Of a stretch of 7,078 bases of DNA, positions 1 to 7,039 are shown one piece after another. Numbering within the stretch: position 1 is the first letter of the stretch; each line of letters begins with the position of its first letter. The notes under the pieces were generated by a model. That model was not told the DNA's origin. It saw only the letters and a program-made list of their open reading frames with translations, and searched no databases. The position numbers and the translations under genes were made by a program. The DNA comes from Muribaculaceae bacterium (GTDB taxonomy: Bacteria > Bacteroidota > Bacteroidia > Bacteroidales > Muribaculaceae), in the NCBI GenBank assembly GCA_029051445.1, contig JAIDKP010000032.1, positions 1 through 7,078 on the forward strand, given 5' to 3'.

Positions 1-1
1 A

Positions 2-526
2 AGTCTTCACGCTGCAACTACTTTCTTCCCGAATGATCTGGGATGGTATTCTTATCTTTTCCGTAAATTCGTTCCGGAGGGTGACTGTGATGGCCATATC
101 ACATCTTATACCGAGTGTCCTTATGAGTTCCCGTTCATACGCCTTTCTGATGTGGTTCTGATGCTTGCTGAGGCATATAACGAGACCAATCAGCTTGACA
201 AGGCGATCGTCGAGGTGAACAAGATACGTTCGCGTGTAGGCATGCCTGTCCTTAATGAGGCTGGTAAGCCATGGATGTCGGTTGGCTCCAAAGATGAAAT
301 GACTCAGCGTATACGTGACGAGAGAGCTTATGAACTTGTCATTGAGGGTCACAGATTCCATGATCTGAAACGTTGGGGCATATATAATACCGCTTTTGAG
401 AATGAGCATGATATATTTGAGGAGCATCTTTATGTCCGCTCATATCAAGATCGTTATGAGTTGTGGCCGATCCCGCAGATCGCTATACAGAATAATCCCA
501 ACCTTACGCAGAACCCCGGTTGGTAA
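2..526 (+). CDS. SusD/RagB family outer-membrane glycan-binding lipoprotein, C-terminal part (5' end outside window)
   Basis: The reading frame is open from base 2 to a TAA at 524-526 and gives 174 residues; the start and lipoprotein signal lie off the left edge. SusD proteins sit on the outer cell surface and, with a SusC-type TonB-dependent porin, capture oligosaccharides for import. Family hallmarks seen here are an RLSDVVLMLAEAYNE helix with AIVEVNKIRSRVGMP (about 140-248), the RDERAYELVIEGHRFHDL and KRWG block (about 314-379), and the closing LWPIPQ...NPNLTQNPGW, which ends as SusD proteins usually do. Complete members are typically 450-650 residues, so roughly the last third is present. 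The sugar specificity cannot be read from this fragment. The segment is poorer in G+C than the rest of the window (21 of 60 bases at 361-420) and favours T-ending codons. SusC and any glycoside hydrolases would be expected upstream; nothing downstream belongs to the locus. Confidence 0.95.
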   Translation, partial: SLHAATTFFPNDLGWYSYLFRKFVPEGDCDGHITSYTECPYEFPFIRLSDVVLMLAEAYNETNQLDKAIVEVNKIRSRVGMPVLNEAGKPWMSVGSKDEMTQRIRDERAYELVIEGHRFHDLKRWGIYNTAFENEHDIFEEHLYVRSYQDRYELWPIPQIAIQNNPNLTQNPGW

Positions 527-558
527 ACCGGCTAATATAATATAAATTGGTATGATAG

Positions 559-598
559 GCCGGACGGACTTCGTTGAGAAATCCGTCCGGCTGCTTTT
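559..598 (+). terminator. Probable intrinsic terminator of the susD-like gene
   Basis: A perfect 10-bp GC-rich stem (559-568 GCCGGACGGA pairing with 582-591 TCCGTCCGGC) surrounds a 13-base loop and is followed by a short TGCTTTT tract. It begins 33 bases after the susD-like stop codon. The T tract is only four long, so termination could be partial; a second, T-rich hairpin candidate lies downstream. Confidence 0.7.
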
Positions 599-612
599 CG
601 CATCACACAATG

Positions 613-652
613 GAAGTCCGGCAACGGCTTCACGGCTTCGTCTGCTTTTTTT
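613..652 (+). repeat. Hairpin with GCAA tetraloop, 8-base tandem repeat and T7 run in the susD-pfkA gap
   Basis: GAAG-t-CCG (613-620) can pair with CGG-CTTC (625-631) around a GCAA loop at 621-624, with one bulged T. The same stretch contains the tandem direct repeat ACGGCTTC at 624-631 and 632-639. An alternative fold pairs 621-626 with 639-645 with one bulged base and runs straight into seven Ts (646-652), which would look like a back-up terminator. The two folds exclude each other. It may be a second terminator for the susD-like transcript or a chance structure. The last Ts overlap the -33 element of the pfkA promoter. Confidence 0.4.
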
Positions 653-681
653 GTATTGAATAATGTTTTATATTATCTTTA
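650..681 (+). promoter_or_regulatory. Bacteroidetes-type promoter for pfkA (-33 TTTG / -7 TATCTTTA)
   Basis: TTTG at 650-653 is followed after exactly 20 bases by TATCTTTA at 674-681. The known Bacteroidetes primary sigma factor consensus is TTTG, 19-21 bases, TAnnTTTG; only the last base differs. Transcription would begin near base 688 and give a leader of about 20 bases before the pfkA ATG at 709. The leader is A-rich (run of seven As at 689-695) and has no Shine-Dalgarno sequence, which is usual in this phylum. Confidence 0.7.
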
Positions 682-708
682 GAGCCTCAAAAAAAGTCTG
701 TATAAACT

Positions 709-1689
709 ATGGCAGAAATAAAGTGTATTGGCATACTCACCTCGGGAGGTGACGCGCCGGGAATGAATGCGGCTATACGTGCCGTGACCCGTGCCGGTAT
801 ATTCAGCGGTCTGAAAGTAAAGGGCATCTATCGTGGATATAAAGGTCTTCTTACCGACGAGATCGTCGAGTTCCACACACAGAATGTGTCCAATATCATC
901 CAGATGGGAGGCACAATACTGAAGACTGCAAGGTGCAAGGAGTTCCAGACTCCTGAAGGGCGGCAACTTGCCTATGACACTATGCGCCGACACGAGATCG
1001 ACGCCCTGGTTGTCATAGGAGGCGACGGATCCCTTACCGGCGCCCGTATCTTTGCAAATGAATTCAATGTCCCTGTCATCGGCCTTCCGGGAACGATCGA
1101 CAATGACTTGTATGGCACCGACACGACCATCGGCTACGACACCGCGCTCAATACCATCATGGATTGTGTCGACAAGATACGCGACACTGCCACTTCCCAC
1201 GAGCGTCTGTTTTTCATTGAGGTAATGGGTCGCGACGCAGGCTTCCTCGCTCTGAACGGAGCTATCGCTTCGGGAGCCGAGGCTGCTATCATCCCCGAGA
1301 TCTCGACTGAGGTCGACCAGCTTGCCGAGCTGATACAAAACGGGTTCCGCAAGAGCAAGAACTCGTCGATCGTGCTTGTGGCCGAAAGCCCCGTCACCGG
1401 GGGAGCCATGGCTATGGCCGAGCGTGTCAAGAACGAATATCCGTCCTATGATGTGCGCGTGACAATACTCGGTCATCTTCAGCGCGGCGGCTCGCCCACG
1501 GCTCATGACCGCATTCTCGCCTCGCGCATGGGTGCCGCCGCTATCGATGCGCTGCTCGACGATCAGCGCAATGTCATGATCGGTATAAAGAACGACGATA
1601 TTGTCTATGTGCCTATCACCAGGGCTATAAAAAATGACAAACCTATAAACCGCGAGCTTCTGAGCACGCTGCGCCGCCTGTCAATATAA
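709..1689 (+). CDS. pfkA: ATP-dependent 6-phosphofructokinase
   Basis: A cytoplasmic glycolytic enzyme that phosphorylates fructose 6-phosphate to fructose 1,6-bisphosphate. The 326 residues match the bacterial PfkA family (E. coli 320). Visible motifs in order: the nucleotide loop SGGDAPGMN at 12-20, GGDGS at 104-108, PGTIDND at 127-133 with catalytic Asp131, substrate-site Arg166 and the EVMGRDAGF block with Arg175, Glu226, and [10 protein letters not shown] with His256 and Arg259. Gly107 and Gly128 occupy the two positions that are Asp and Lys in pyrophosphate-dependent PFKs, which argues for ATP as donor. The N-terminal arginines 24 and 28 of the E. coli effector region are kept; other effector residues are less clear, so ADP/PEP regulation is uncertain. 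The ATG at 709 places the conserved start correctly. The gene has its own promoter, appears monocistronic, converges with the CHR operon overlapping its last gene by 9 bases, and probably terminates at 1759-1790. Confidence 0.96.
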   Translation: MAEIKCIGILTSGGDAPGMNAAIRAVTRAGIFSGLKVKGIYRGYKGLLTDEIVEFHTQNVSNIIQMGGTILKTARCKEFQTPEGRQLAYDTMRRHEIDALVVIGGDGSLTGARIFANEFNVPVIGLPGTIDNDLYGTDTTIGYDTALNTIMDCVDKIRDTATSHERLFFIEVMGRDAGFLALNGAIASGAEAAIIPEISTEVDQLAELIQNGFRKSKNSSIVLVAESPVTGGAMAMAERVKNEYPSYDVRVTILGHLQRGGSPTAHDRILASRMGAAAIDALLDDQRNVMIGIKNDDIVYVPITRAIKNDKPINRELLSTLRRLSI

Positions 1690-2247
1690 CAGATATCCGG
1701 CGGCTCCGGCGAACACTATCACCAGGATAGGGTGGAGCTTGAAAAAATAAACGGCTGTAAAGGCACCTGCACTCAAGCAGGTGCTTTTTATTATATCGCT
1801 GATGTCGGTGCCGAAATTCTCGCCGTTCATGAGCAGCAGTGCGGCCGAGGCGATAAGCCCGATCACTACGGGGCGGAGTCCTGAGAAAATACCCTTGATC
1901 ACCGCGCTTTCCTTGTGGCGTGTGATGAAATGGCTCGCATAGGCCACAAGCAGAAACGACGGAAGCACTACAACCAGGGTGCACGTCAGTGAGCCGAGCA
2001 CTCCCCACCACCAGCCTGAAAGTCCGGCCTCTGCGGGCACCGCATAGCCGATATATGTAGCCGAGTTTATGCCTATAGGTCCGGGGGTCATCTGCGAGAT
2101 CGCCACAATGTCGGTGAAGGTCTGGCTGCTTACCCAGCCGGGGCCAACGATCTCGCGCTCGATAAGCGACAGCATCGCGTAGCCGCCGCCAAACCCGAAA
2201 AGTCCGATTTTCAGGTAGCTCCATATCAGGCTGAGATATACGTTCAT
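1681..2247 (-). CDS. CHR-family (chromate transporter family) half-size membrane protein, second of pair
   Basis: 188 residues, the size of a short-chain CHR protein, i.e. one of the two homologous halves found fused in long ChrA proteins. Family signs are the N-terminal helix with [18 protein letters not shown] (17-34), the [18 protein letters not shown] block (51-68), and hydrophobic segments near 83-104, 124-140, 157-169 and 172-188. Family members such as ChrA export chromate, but in a gut anaerobe the natural anion is unknown. The start is ATG at 2247 in an ATGA overlap with the preceding CHR gene, preceded by a strong AGGAGGA; the frame is open further upstream, but that extension is hydrophilic, unlike the family, and lies inside the previous gene. 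The protein ends in GAAGYLLY at TGA 1681-1683, within the last codons of convergent pfkA. I infer a heteromer with the preceding CHR protein. I see no minus-strand terminator, so transcription may run antisense into pfkA. Confidence 0.88.
   Translation of the reverse strand: MNVYLSLIWSYLKIGLFGFGGGYAMLSLIEREIVGPGWVSSQTFTDIVAISQMTPGPIGINSATYIGYAVPAEAGLSGWWWGVLGSLTCTLVVVLPSFLLVAYASHFITRHKESAVIKGIFSGLRPVVIGLIASAALLLMNGENFGTDISDIIKSTCLSAGAFTAVYFFKLHPILVIVFAGAAGYLLY
1759..1792 (+). terminator. Intrinsic terminator for pfkA inside the convergent CHR gene
   Basis: GCACCTGC (1763-1770) pairs perfectly with GCAGGTGC (1777-1784) around the six-base loop ACTCAA and is followed by TTTTTATT. The stem can be lengthened by a G-U and three A-U pairs using 1759-1762. 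Polarity favours the plus strand; on the minus strand the stem is followed only by a short CCTTTA. It lies 70 bases past the pfkA stop and is at the same time codons 155-162 of the second CHR protein. Confidence 0.85.
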
Positions 2248-2837
2248 GCTGTCTCCTCCTTTCTTTTGTTGCCGGCCTTTCTGATGCTGCGGCGGCAATA
2301 GTGGAAATATCCTGCTGTGCCTCCGATCACTATATACAGAATCGGATTTGATATCCACGGCAGCCCCGACCAGATGAGCAACGCTACTGTAGCCGGAATC
2401 CATACAGTCTTCCATGTGATGCCGGCCGAACGTGCCGAGGTCAACACCGGGGCGATGATTAGAGCTGTCACGGCAGGGCGTATGCCCTTGAAAATTGCCG
2501 ATATGACTTCGTTATTCTTGATAGTCTCAGGTGTCAGGAAAATCGCTATGGCGAGTATTATCAGAAACGGCAGTATGATCGTGCCGGTTGCGGCGGCGAT
2601 GCTTCCGCGCATTCCGCGCAGTTTGTCGCCGACGGCAACGGAAATGTTCACGGCCAGTATTCCCGGAAGCGACTGCGCGATGGCGAGCTGATCGAGAAAT
2701 TCCCCGCGGTCTATCCAGCGACGGCGGTCTACGACTTCCTTTTCGATAAGCGAGATCATGGCCCACCCGCCTCCGAAGGTAAATCCTCCGATCTTGAAGA
2801 ATGAGCAGAAAAGCTGTCGGTAGATATTACTTGCCAT
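2244..2837 (-). CDS. CHR-family (chromate transporter family) half-size membrane protein, first of pair
   Basis: 197 residues, paralogous to the next gene. It shares the FTFGGGWAMISLIEKEVV block (19-36), the AIAQSLPGILAVNISVAVG block (52-70), and the glycine-rich C-terminal segment IGGTAGY (171-177). Hydrophobic segments lie near 84-101, 120-135, 146-159 and 164-178, and the tail is strongly basic (CRRSIRKAGNKRK). Two-gene CHR pairs are known in other bacteria, where both halves are needed for transport; the substrate here is not determined. I chose the ATG at 2837 because it puts MASNIYRQLFCSFFKIGG at the family's normal start; an in-frame start at 2912 would add 25 hydrophilic residues inside the preceding gene. 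The chosen start overlaps the flavoprotein's 3' end by 11 bases, and its own stop overlaps the next ATG (ATGA), so translational coupling on both sides is likely. Confidence 0.88.
   Translation of the reverse strand: MASNIYRQLFCSFFKIGGFTFGGGWAMISLIEKEVVDRRRWIDRGEFLDQLAIAQSLPGILAVNISVAVGDKLRGMRGSIAAATGTIILPFLIILAIAIFLTPETIKNNEVISAIFKGIRPAVTALIIAPVLTSARSAGITWKTVWIPATVALLIWSGLPWISNPILYIVIGGTAGYFHYCRRSIRKAGNKRKEETA
2254..2260 (-). promoter_or_regulatory. Strong Shine-Dalgarno (AGGAGGA) before the second CHR gene
   Basis: On the minus strand AGGAGGA is followed by a short spacer (six bases) and the ATG at 2247. It lies inside the last codons of the preceding gene and supports the ATGA start over the open upstream extension. 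The other start sites in this window are A-rich without such a motif. Confidence 0.6.
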
Positions 2838-4398
2838 AGTGTTTTGCCAGTGCGCGTGCTGCATTTTGTCCGTCGATAGCTGCCGAGACGATTCCGCCGG
2901 CCCATCCCGCACCTTCTCCGGCAGGATACAGTCCGGCGATCGAAGTGTGGTGCATTTCCTCGCGGTCGCGTGGTATGCGCAGCGGCGATGAGGTGCGTGT
3001 CTCGGCTCCGAGCACTATGGCATCGCCGGTGAGAAAGCCGCGTGACTTGCGGCCGAATTCCTCAAAACCTTTGCGCAGGCGGCGGGCGATAGGCTCAAAC
3101 AGTAGTTTGTCGACCCGTGCCGGATACACTCCCGGGGCGTAGCTGCTGGCAGGCAGATCGCGCGACGTTTTGCCGGCCACAAAATCGGTCATGCGCTGGG
3201 CGGGAGCTTTCTGTGTGCATCCTGCGTCCTCAAAAAATCTTTTTTCAAGCTGTTCCTGATACGTCAGCATCTTCAGTGTGTCGTCGCCGGGCACATCCTC
3301 GGGGAGCACCTCCACCACCATGCCTGAATTGGACCAGCGTGATGAGCGGGCCGAGGCCGACATGCCGTTGACAGCCGACTGCCCGGGGGCCGAGGCCGAC
3401 GGGATCACCACTCCGCCAGGACACATGCAGAACGAATAGACCGCCCGTCCGTCGACTCGTGTAAGCATCGAGTATTCGGCGGCAGGCAGATATTTGCCGC
3501 GTCCGGCAGGAGAGTGGTACATGATGCTGTCTATAAGCCGCTGCGGATGCTCGAGCCTGACACCTACTGCCAGACCTTTGGGCTCCATCTCCACCCCCTG
3601 GCTGTAGAGGGTGCGGTATAAGTCTCTGGCCGAATGCCCTGTGGCGAGAATGACAGGACCGTTCCAGACGCGGCCGCTGCGGTCTGTCACACCGGTCACG
3701 CGCCGTGTGCCGTCGCTGTCGGTCGTGATGACCAGTTCATGCATGGCAGTGCCGAAATGCACCTCTCCGCCATGTGCCTTGATGGACTCGCGTATTGATT
3801 TTATCACGCCCGGCAGACGGTCGGATCCGATGTGCGGATGTGCATCGGCCAGGATGTCGCTGCTTGCACCGTTGGCGACAAGTATCTTCAATATATCCTC
3901 CACCGAACCGCGTTTTTTGCTGCGGGTGTATAGTTTGCCGTCGCTGAATGCCCCGGCGCCACCCTCTCCGAAGCAATAGTTGGAGTCAGGGTCTACGCGT
4001 CCCTCGCGGGCTATCGCGGCCATGTCGGCACGTCGGCTGTCCACGTCCTTGCCGCGTTCGAGCATGATGGGGCGTATTCCTTCCCTTATCAGCTGTAGCG
4101 ATGCGAAAAGCCCGGCCGGTCCGGCTCCGACCACAATCGCCTGAGGTGCGTCGGCCTCAAGTACCGGCATTTCAGGCAGCGTGCAGTCGTCGGCGGGAGT
4201 TATCTCGTCGAGGTGGACTCTTATAGACAGATTGACCATCACACGGCGCTGGCGGGCGTCGATTGAGCGTTTCACGACATCTATCTGCCTGATACGGTTT
4301 ATGTCGACACCAAGAGTGGTGGAGACGTATGCATTCAGACGCAGAGGCTCGAAGGCAGTCTCGGGTGAAAGCCGCAGTGAGGAGAGTTCTCTCAGCAT
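2827..4398 (-). CDS. FAD-dependent oxidoreductase, COG2509-type 'NAD(FAD)-utilizing dehydrogenase', substrate unknown
   Basis: 523 residues, normal for this uncharacterised flavoprotein family. An N-terminal alpha/beta domain contains the family segment IDVVKRSIDARQRRVMVNLSI (39-59). The dinucleotide-binding fold follows: AIVVGAGPAGLFAS (87-100) with GxGxxG, and Glu114 at the end of the second strand, where it would bind the adenosine ribose. Next come YCFGEGGAGAFSDGKLYTRS (141-160), ATGHSARDLY (252-261), YSFCMCPGGVVIPS (321-334), and the C-terminal FAD-closing block PAGEGAGWAGGIVSAAIDG (492-510). It has no signal peptide or obvious membrane helix, so it is probably cytoplasmic. It has Cys324 and Cys326 as CMC, which I note without assigning a redox role. 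The start is ATG 4398, 25 bases after the MATE stop, with an A-rich leader; its 3' end overlaps the first CHR gene. The reaction and substrate are not known for the family. Confidence 0.9.
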   Translation of the reverse strand: MLRELSSLRLSPETAFEPLRLNAYVSTTLGVDINRIRQIDVVKRSIDARQRRVMVNLSIRVHLDEITPADDCTLPEMPVLEADAPQAIVVGAGPAGLFASLQLIREGIRPIMLERGKDVDSRRADMAAIAREGRVDPDSNYCFGEGGAGAFSDGKLYTRSKKRGSVEDILKILVANGASSDILADAHPHIGSDRLPGVIKSIRESIKAHGGEVHFGTAMHELVITTDSDGTRRVTGVTDRSGRVWNGPVILATGHSARDLYRTLYSQGVEMEPKGLAVGVRLEHPQRLIDSIMYHSPAGRGKYLPAAEYSMLTRVDGRAVYSFCMCPGGVVIPSASAPGQSAVNGMSASARSSRWSNSGMVVEVLPEDVPGDDTLKMLTYQEQLEKRFFEDAGCTQKAPAQRMTDFVAGKTSRDLPASSYAPGVYPARVDKLLFEPIARRLRKGFEEFGRKSRGFLTGDAIVLGAETRTSSPLRIPRDREEMHHTSIAGLYPAGEGAGWAGGIVSAAIDGQNAARALAKHYGK

Positions 4399-4423
4399 TT
4401 TTATTGCATGATGTGGAGGTGGC

Positions 4424-5806
4424 TCAGCCGGCCGCCTGATTGTTGTATTTCTTTGACAGGCGTTTCATCATCACTATTATTGTGACAAGAGCCAGTGTAA
4501 AAGCCATAAAGTCGCTGCATCCGACGCTGGCCCAGACTCCGGTCACACCATAGTGTTTCGGCAGTATGGCAAGCAGCGGCAGCAGAAATATGAGCTGACG
4601 CGTGAGCGACAGAAATATCGACAGAGCCGGCTTGCCTATCGACTGGAAGAAATTGGTGATTATGATCTGCACGCCTACAAGCGGGAAGCATATGAAGAAG
4701 ATCCTGAATCCATTGCGCGCGATGCCGATGAGTGTCTCGTCGGTTGTGAAAAGCTTAGAGATCGTATCGGGCATGAGCTCTATCATGATCCATCCGGCCA
4801 GTGTGATACTGAATCCGGCGCATATGCCGAGTTTCAGGGTGCGCTTGACGCGCTCCCATTTCATGGCGCCGAAGTTATAGCCGAGAATCGGCTGCATTCC
4901 CTGGGTGATGCCGAACACAAGCATGACGAAGAACATGCCTACGCGGTTGAGTATGCCGTAGGCGCCTACTGCCATGTTGCCGTCGATCTCGTCGTCGCTG
5001 CTGTTCAGCAGCGCTTTGTTGAGAAACACGACAACAAAACAGGCGGTTATGTTCATCAGAAATGGTGAAAGTCCTATCCCGTACATCTTTTTTACGATGC
5101 TCCAGGAGAGCCATTTGTTGCTACGGCGGAAATGCACGAAGCTTTTTTTCGACAGAAAATGAGCCATGACCCATATGAATCCGCAAAACTGTCCCGTGAC
5201 CGTGGCAAGTGCCGCGCCACGCATTCCCATGTCGAGCTTGAAGATGAAGATGGGTGCAAGTATCACGTTGACGATCACAGAAATGAGCGCCGAAATCATC
5301 GCTTTGGCCGGATAGCCGGTCGACCGCATCAGGTTGTTCATGCCTATGAACACATAGGAGAGAGGTGTGGCGTAGAGAACGACCTCCATGAACTCGCGGG
5401 CGAGGTGCAGAGTCTCTTTTGTGGCTCCGAAAAGCACAAGTATGTCATCGAGAAACAGCATTGTGATACCGCCGAAGACCACCGAGTGTATAATGCACAT
5501 GGTCATGACATTGTTGACGACATCGGTCGCCCGGTTCACATTCTGCTGACCAAGGAATATCGAGGATATGGTGGCTCCTCCCACCGATACCAGTGTCGCG
5601 AATGCGATCACCAGATTCATCAGAGGGAGGTTGACGGCAAGTGCCGTCAGGGCGAGCGGCCCGACACCGCGCCCGATAAAAATACTGTCGATGATATTGT
5701 ACAGCGATGTCGCCACCATTGCGATGATGGCGGGCACCGAGTACTGTATCAGGAGTTTGCCTATCGGAAGAGTTCCGAGGCTTGTAGGATTGCTGTTGCT
5801 TTTCAA
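4424..5806 (-). CDS. MATE family efflux transporter (DinF/MepA-like)
   Basis: 460 residues, the typical length for an inner-membrane 12-helix MATE exporter, which expels cationic drugs or metabolites in exchange for Na+ or H+. Two homologous halves are visible (about 15-215 and 235-445). Family marks are [18 protein letters not shown] (13-30), [17 protein letters not shown] (33-49), [16 protein letters not shown] (155-170), [17 protein letters not shown] (298-314) and [17 protein letters not shown] (385-401). The substrate cannot be told from sequence. The start is TTG at 5806-5804, overlapping the purT TGA as TTGA. No ATG is available upstream in frame, and the first internal ATG (Met30) would remove half of the first helix, so I prefer TTG. 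No Shine-Dalgarno is present; the upstream stretch is A-rich. The next gene begins 25 bases downstream. Confidence 0.93.
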   Translation of the reverse strand: MKSNSNPTSLGTLPIGKLLIQYSVPAIIAMVATSLYNIIDSIFIGRGVGPLALTALAVNLPLMNLVIAFATLVSVGGATISSIFLGQQNVNRATDVVNNVMTMCIIHSVVFGGITMLFLDDILVLFGATKETLHLAREFMEVVLYATPLSYVFIGMNNLMRSTGYPAKAMISALISVIVNVILAPIFIFKLDMGMRGAALATVTGQFCGFIWVMAHFLSKKSFVHFRRSNKWLSWSIVKKMYGIGLSPFLMNITACFVVVFLNKALLNSSDDEIDGNMAVGAYGILNRVGMFFVMLVFGITQGMQPILGYNFGAMKWERVKRTLKLGICAGFSITLAGWIMIELMPDTISKLFTTDETLIGIARNGFRIFFICFPLVGVQIIITNFFQSIGKPALSIFLSLTRQLIFLLPLLAILPKHYGVTGVWASVGCSDFMAFTLALVTIIVMMKRLSKKYNNQAAG

Positions 5807-6999
5807 TGCTTTTCTTTTGGATACACGTGGATCTGTAGGGCATCGTAGGCGCGATCCACTTTTGCGCGTGCCTCGTCAAGTGTGTCGGCAGTAGCAAGCA
5901 CGACACCCATGCGTCGGTGTCCTTTGATTTCAGGCTTTCCGAAAATACGCAGTTGCACACCGGGTTCTTTCAGGGCGTTTTCAAGGCCGTCGAACTCAAT
6001 GGTGTCGGTGTCTCCCTCGACAACTACGGCACGTGAGGCCGACGGACCGTAGAACCGTATGCCCGGCACGGGAAGGCCGAGCAGAGCCCGCGCGTGAAGT
6101 GCAAATTCGCTCATGTCCTGCGAGATCATTGTGACCATGCCGGTGTCGTGCGGGCGTGGCGATACCTCGCTGAAGATCACTTCGTCGTCTTTTACAAACA
6201 GCTCGACACCGAATATGCCGTAGCCGCCGAGAGCGTCGGTGATCGCTTTGGCCATGGTTTTGGCGCTTTCGATCGCGTTATCGGTCATCGGTTGCGGCTG
6301 CCACGACCAGCGGTAGTCGCCGTTCTGCTGTATGTGGCCGACAGGCTCGCAGAAAACGGTGCCGCTGACGCTTCTCACCGTCAGGAGCGTTATCTCATAG
6401 TCGAAATCGACAAATCCCTCGACGATCACGCGTCCGGCACCGGCGCGTCCTCCTTCCTGGGCCTCGCGCCAGGCGGCATCGATATCCGAGGCTTTTTTCA
6501 CTGTTGACTGGCCGTGGCCCGACGAACTCATCACCGGCTTCACCACACATGGCATTCCGATCTCCTCGACAGCGCGGTCAAATTCCTCGCGTGTCGATGC
6601 AAAACGGTAGGGCGATGTCTTCAGGCCGAGCTCCTCGGCAGCAAGGCGGCGTATGCCTTCACGGTTCATTGTGAGCATGGCGGCGCGTGCGGTAGGCACG
6701 ACATGCCATCCCTCCTGTTCAAGTTTTACGAGTTCGGGAGTGGCTATGGCCTCTACTTCCGGGATGATGAAATCAGGCTTTTCCTCTTCAATGGCGCTAC
6801 GCAGGGCGGCTGCATCGAGCATGTTGAACACCCGTGATTTGTGGGCTACCTGCATTGCGGGAGCGTTGGCATACTTGTCGCATGCCACAGTTTCCACGCC
6901 GAGACGCTGCAGCTCGATTACCACCTCTTTGCCCAGCTCTCCGCTGCCGAGCATCATTGCCTTTATTCCCTTTGAAGTACCTGCTGAACCGATTTTCAT
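5803..6999 (-). CDS. purT: Formate-dependent phosphoribosylglycinamide formyltransferase (GAR transformylase 2)
   Basis: An ATP-grasp enzyme of de novo purine synthesis. It uses ATP and formate to make N-formyl-GAR, the third step, without the folate cofactor PurN needs. The 398 residues align with E. coli PurT (392) almost throughout. Seen are the GAR-binding [10 protein letters not shown] (17-26, Glu21), PEVEAIAT (80-87), [14 protein letters not shown] (112-125), ATP-binding Lys154 in [23 protein letters not shown] (183-195), Mg2+ ligands Glu266 and Glu278, [11 protein letters not shown] (280-290, Asp285), and [13 protein letters not shown] (353-365, Lys355, Arg362, Arg363). One difference is His162, where E. 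coli has Lys163 in SSGKGQ. The start ATG at 6999 matches the family N-terminus; its leader is A-rich. It is the first complete gene of the minus-strand unit and its TGA overlaps the MATE start. A purine-linked control element is not visible in the 40 bases upstream; the promoter may lie outside the window. Confidence 0.96.
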   Translation of the reverse strand: MKIGSAGTSKGIKAMMLGSGELGKEVVIELQRLGVETVACDKYANAPAMQVAHKSRVFNMLDAAALRSAIEEEKPDFIIPEVEAIATPELVKLEQEGWHVVPTARAAMLTMNREGIRRLAAEELGLKTSPYRFASTREEFDRAVEEIGMPCVVKPVMSSSGHGQSTVKKASDIDAAWREAQEGGRAGAGRVIVEGFVDFDYEITLLTVRSVSGTVFCEPVGHIQQNGDYRWSWQPQPMTDNAIESAKTMAKAITDALGGYGIFGVELFVKDDEVIFSEVSPRPHDTGMVTMISQDMSEFALHARALLGLPVPGIRFYGPSASRAVVVEGDTDTIEFDGLENALKEPGVQLRIFGKPEIKGHRRMGVVLATADTLDEARAKVDRAYDALQIHVYPKEKH

Positions 7000-7039
7000 T
7001 GCTTGTATGTGTTGCTATATATTTTCCCTGAGTATTTGT
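7000..7039 (-). other. A+T-rich leader upstream of purT
   Basis: This short stretch is much richer in A+T than the flanking sequence. I see no TTTG...TAnnTTTG promoter pair on the minus strand within the window and no riboswitch-like structure. It may be an untranslated leader or a short spacer within a longer operon. Confidence 0.4.

Noticed and set aside
679..1506. A 275-codon open frame on the minus strand, antisense to pfkA.
   Set aside because: It lies almost wholly opposite a certain pfkA gene, its translation shows no recognisable domain, and its composition (rich in His, Asp, Ser) is typical of the reverse of a conserved gene.
1673..1704. GCCGCC/GGCGGC inverted repeat spanning the pfkA-CHR stop codons, as a possible bidirectional terminator.
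   Set aside because: It has only six pairs with a 20-base loop and no T tract on either strand; the hairpin at 1763-1784 is far better.
2248..2415. In-frame N-terminal extension of the second CHR protein by 56 residues.
   Set aside because: It is hydrophilic, unlike the family, is wholly inside the preceding CHR gene, and the ATGA start has a strong Shine-Dalgarno.
2244..2837. The two short CHR genes as a broken, frameshifted full-length ChrA.
   Set aside because: Each half has its own complete N-terminal FGGG block, its own start and a clean ATGA junction; such gene pairs are a known natural form of the family.
2838..2912. In-frame N-terminal extension of the first CHR protein by 25 residues.
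   Set aside because: It overlaps the conserved C-terminal FAD block of the flavoprotein in another frame, and the family begins near the chosen Met.
5132..5848. A 238-codon open frame on the plus strand opposite the MATE gene.
   Set aside because: It is a shadow of the hydrophobic MATE coding sequence; the translation is rich in His, Arg, Glu and Cys without any motif.
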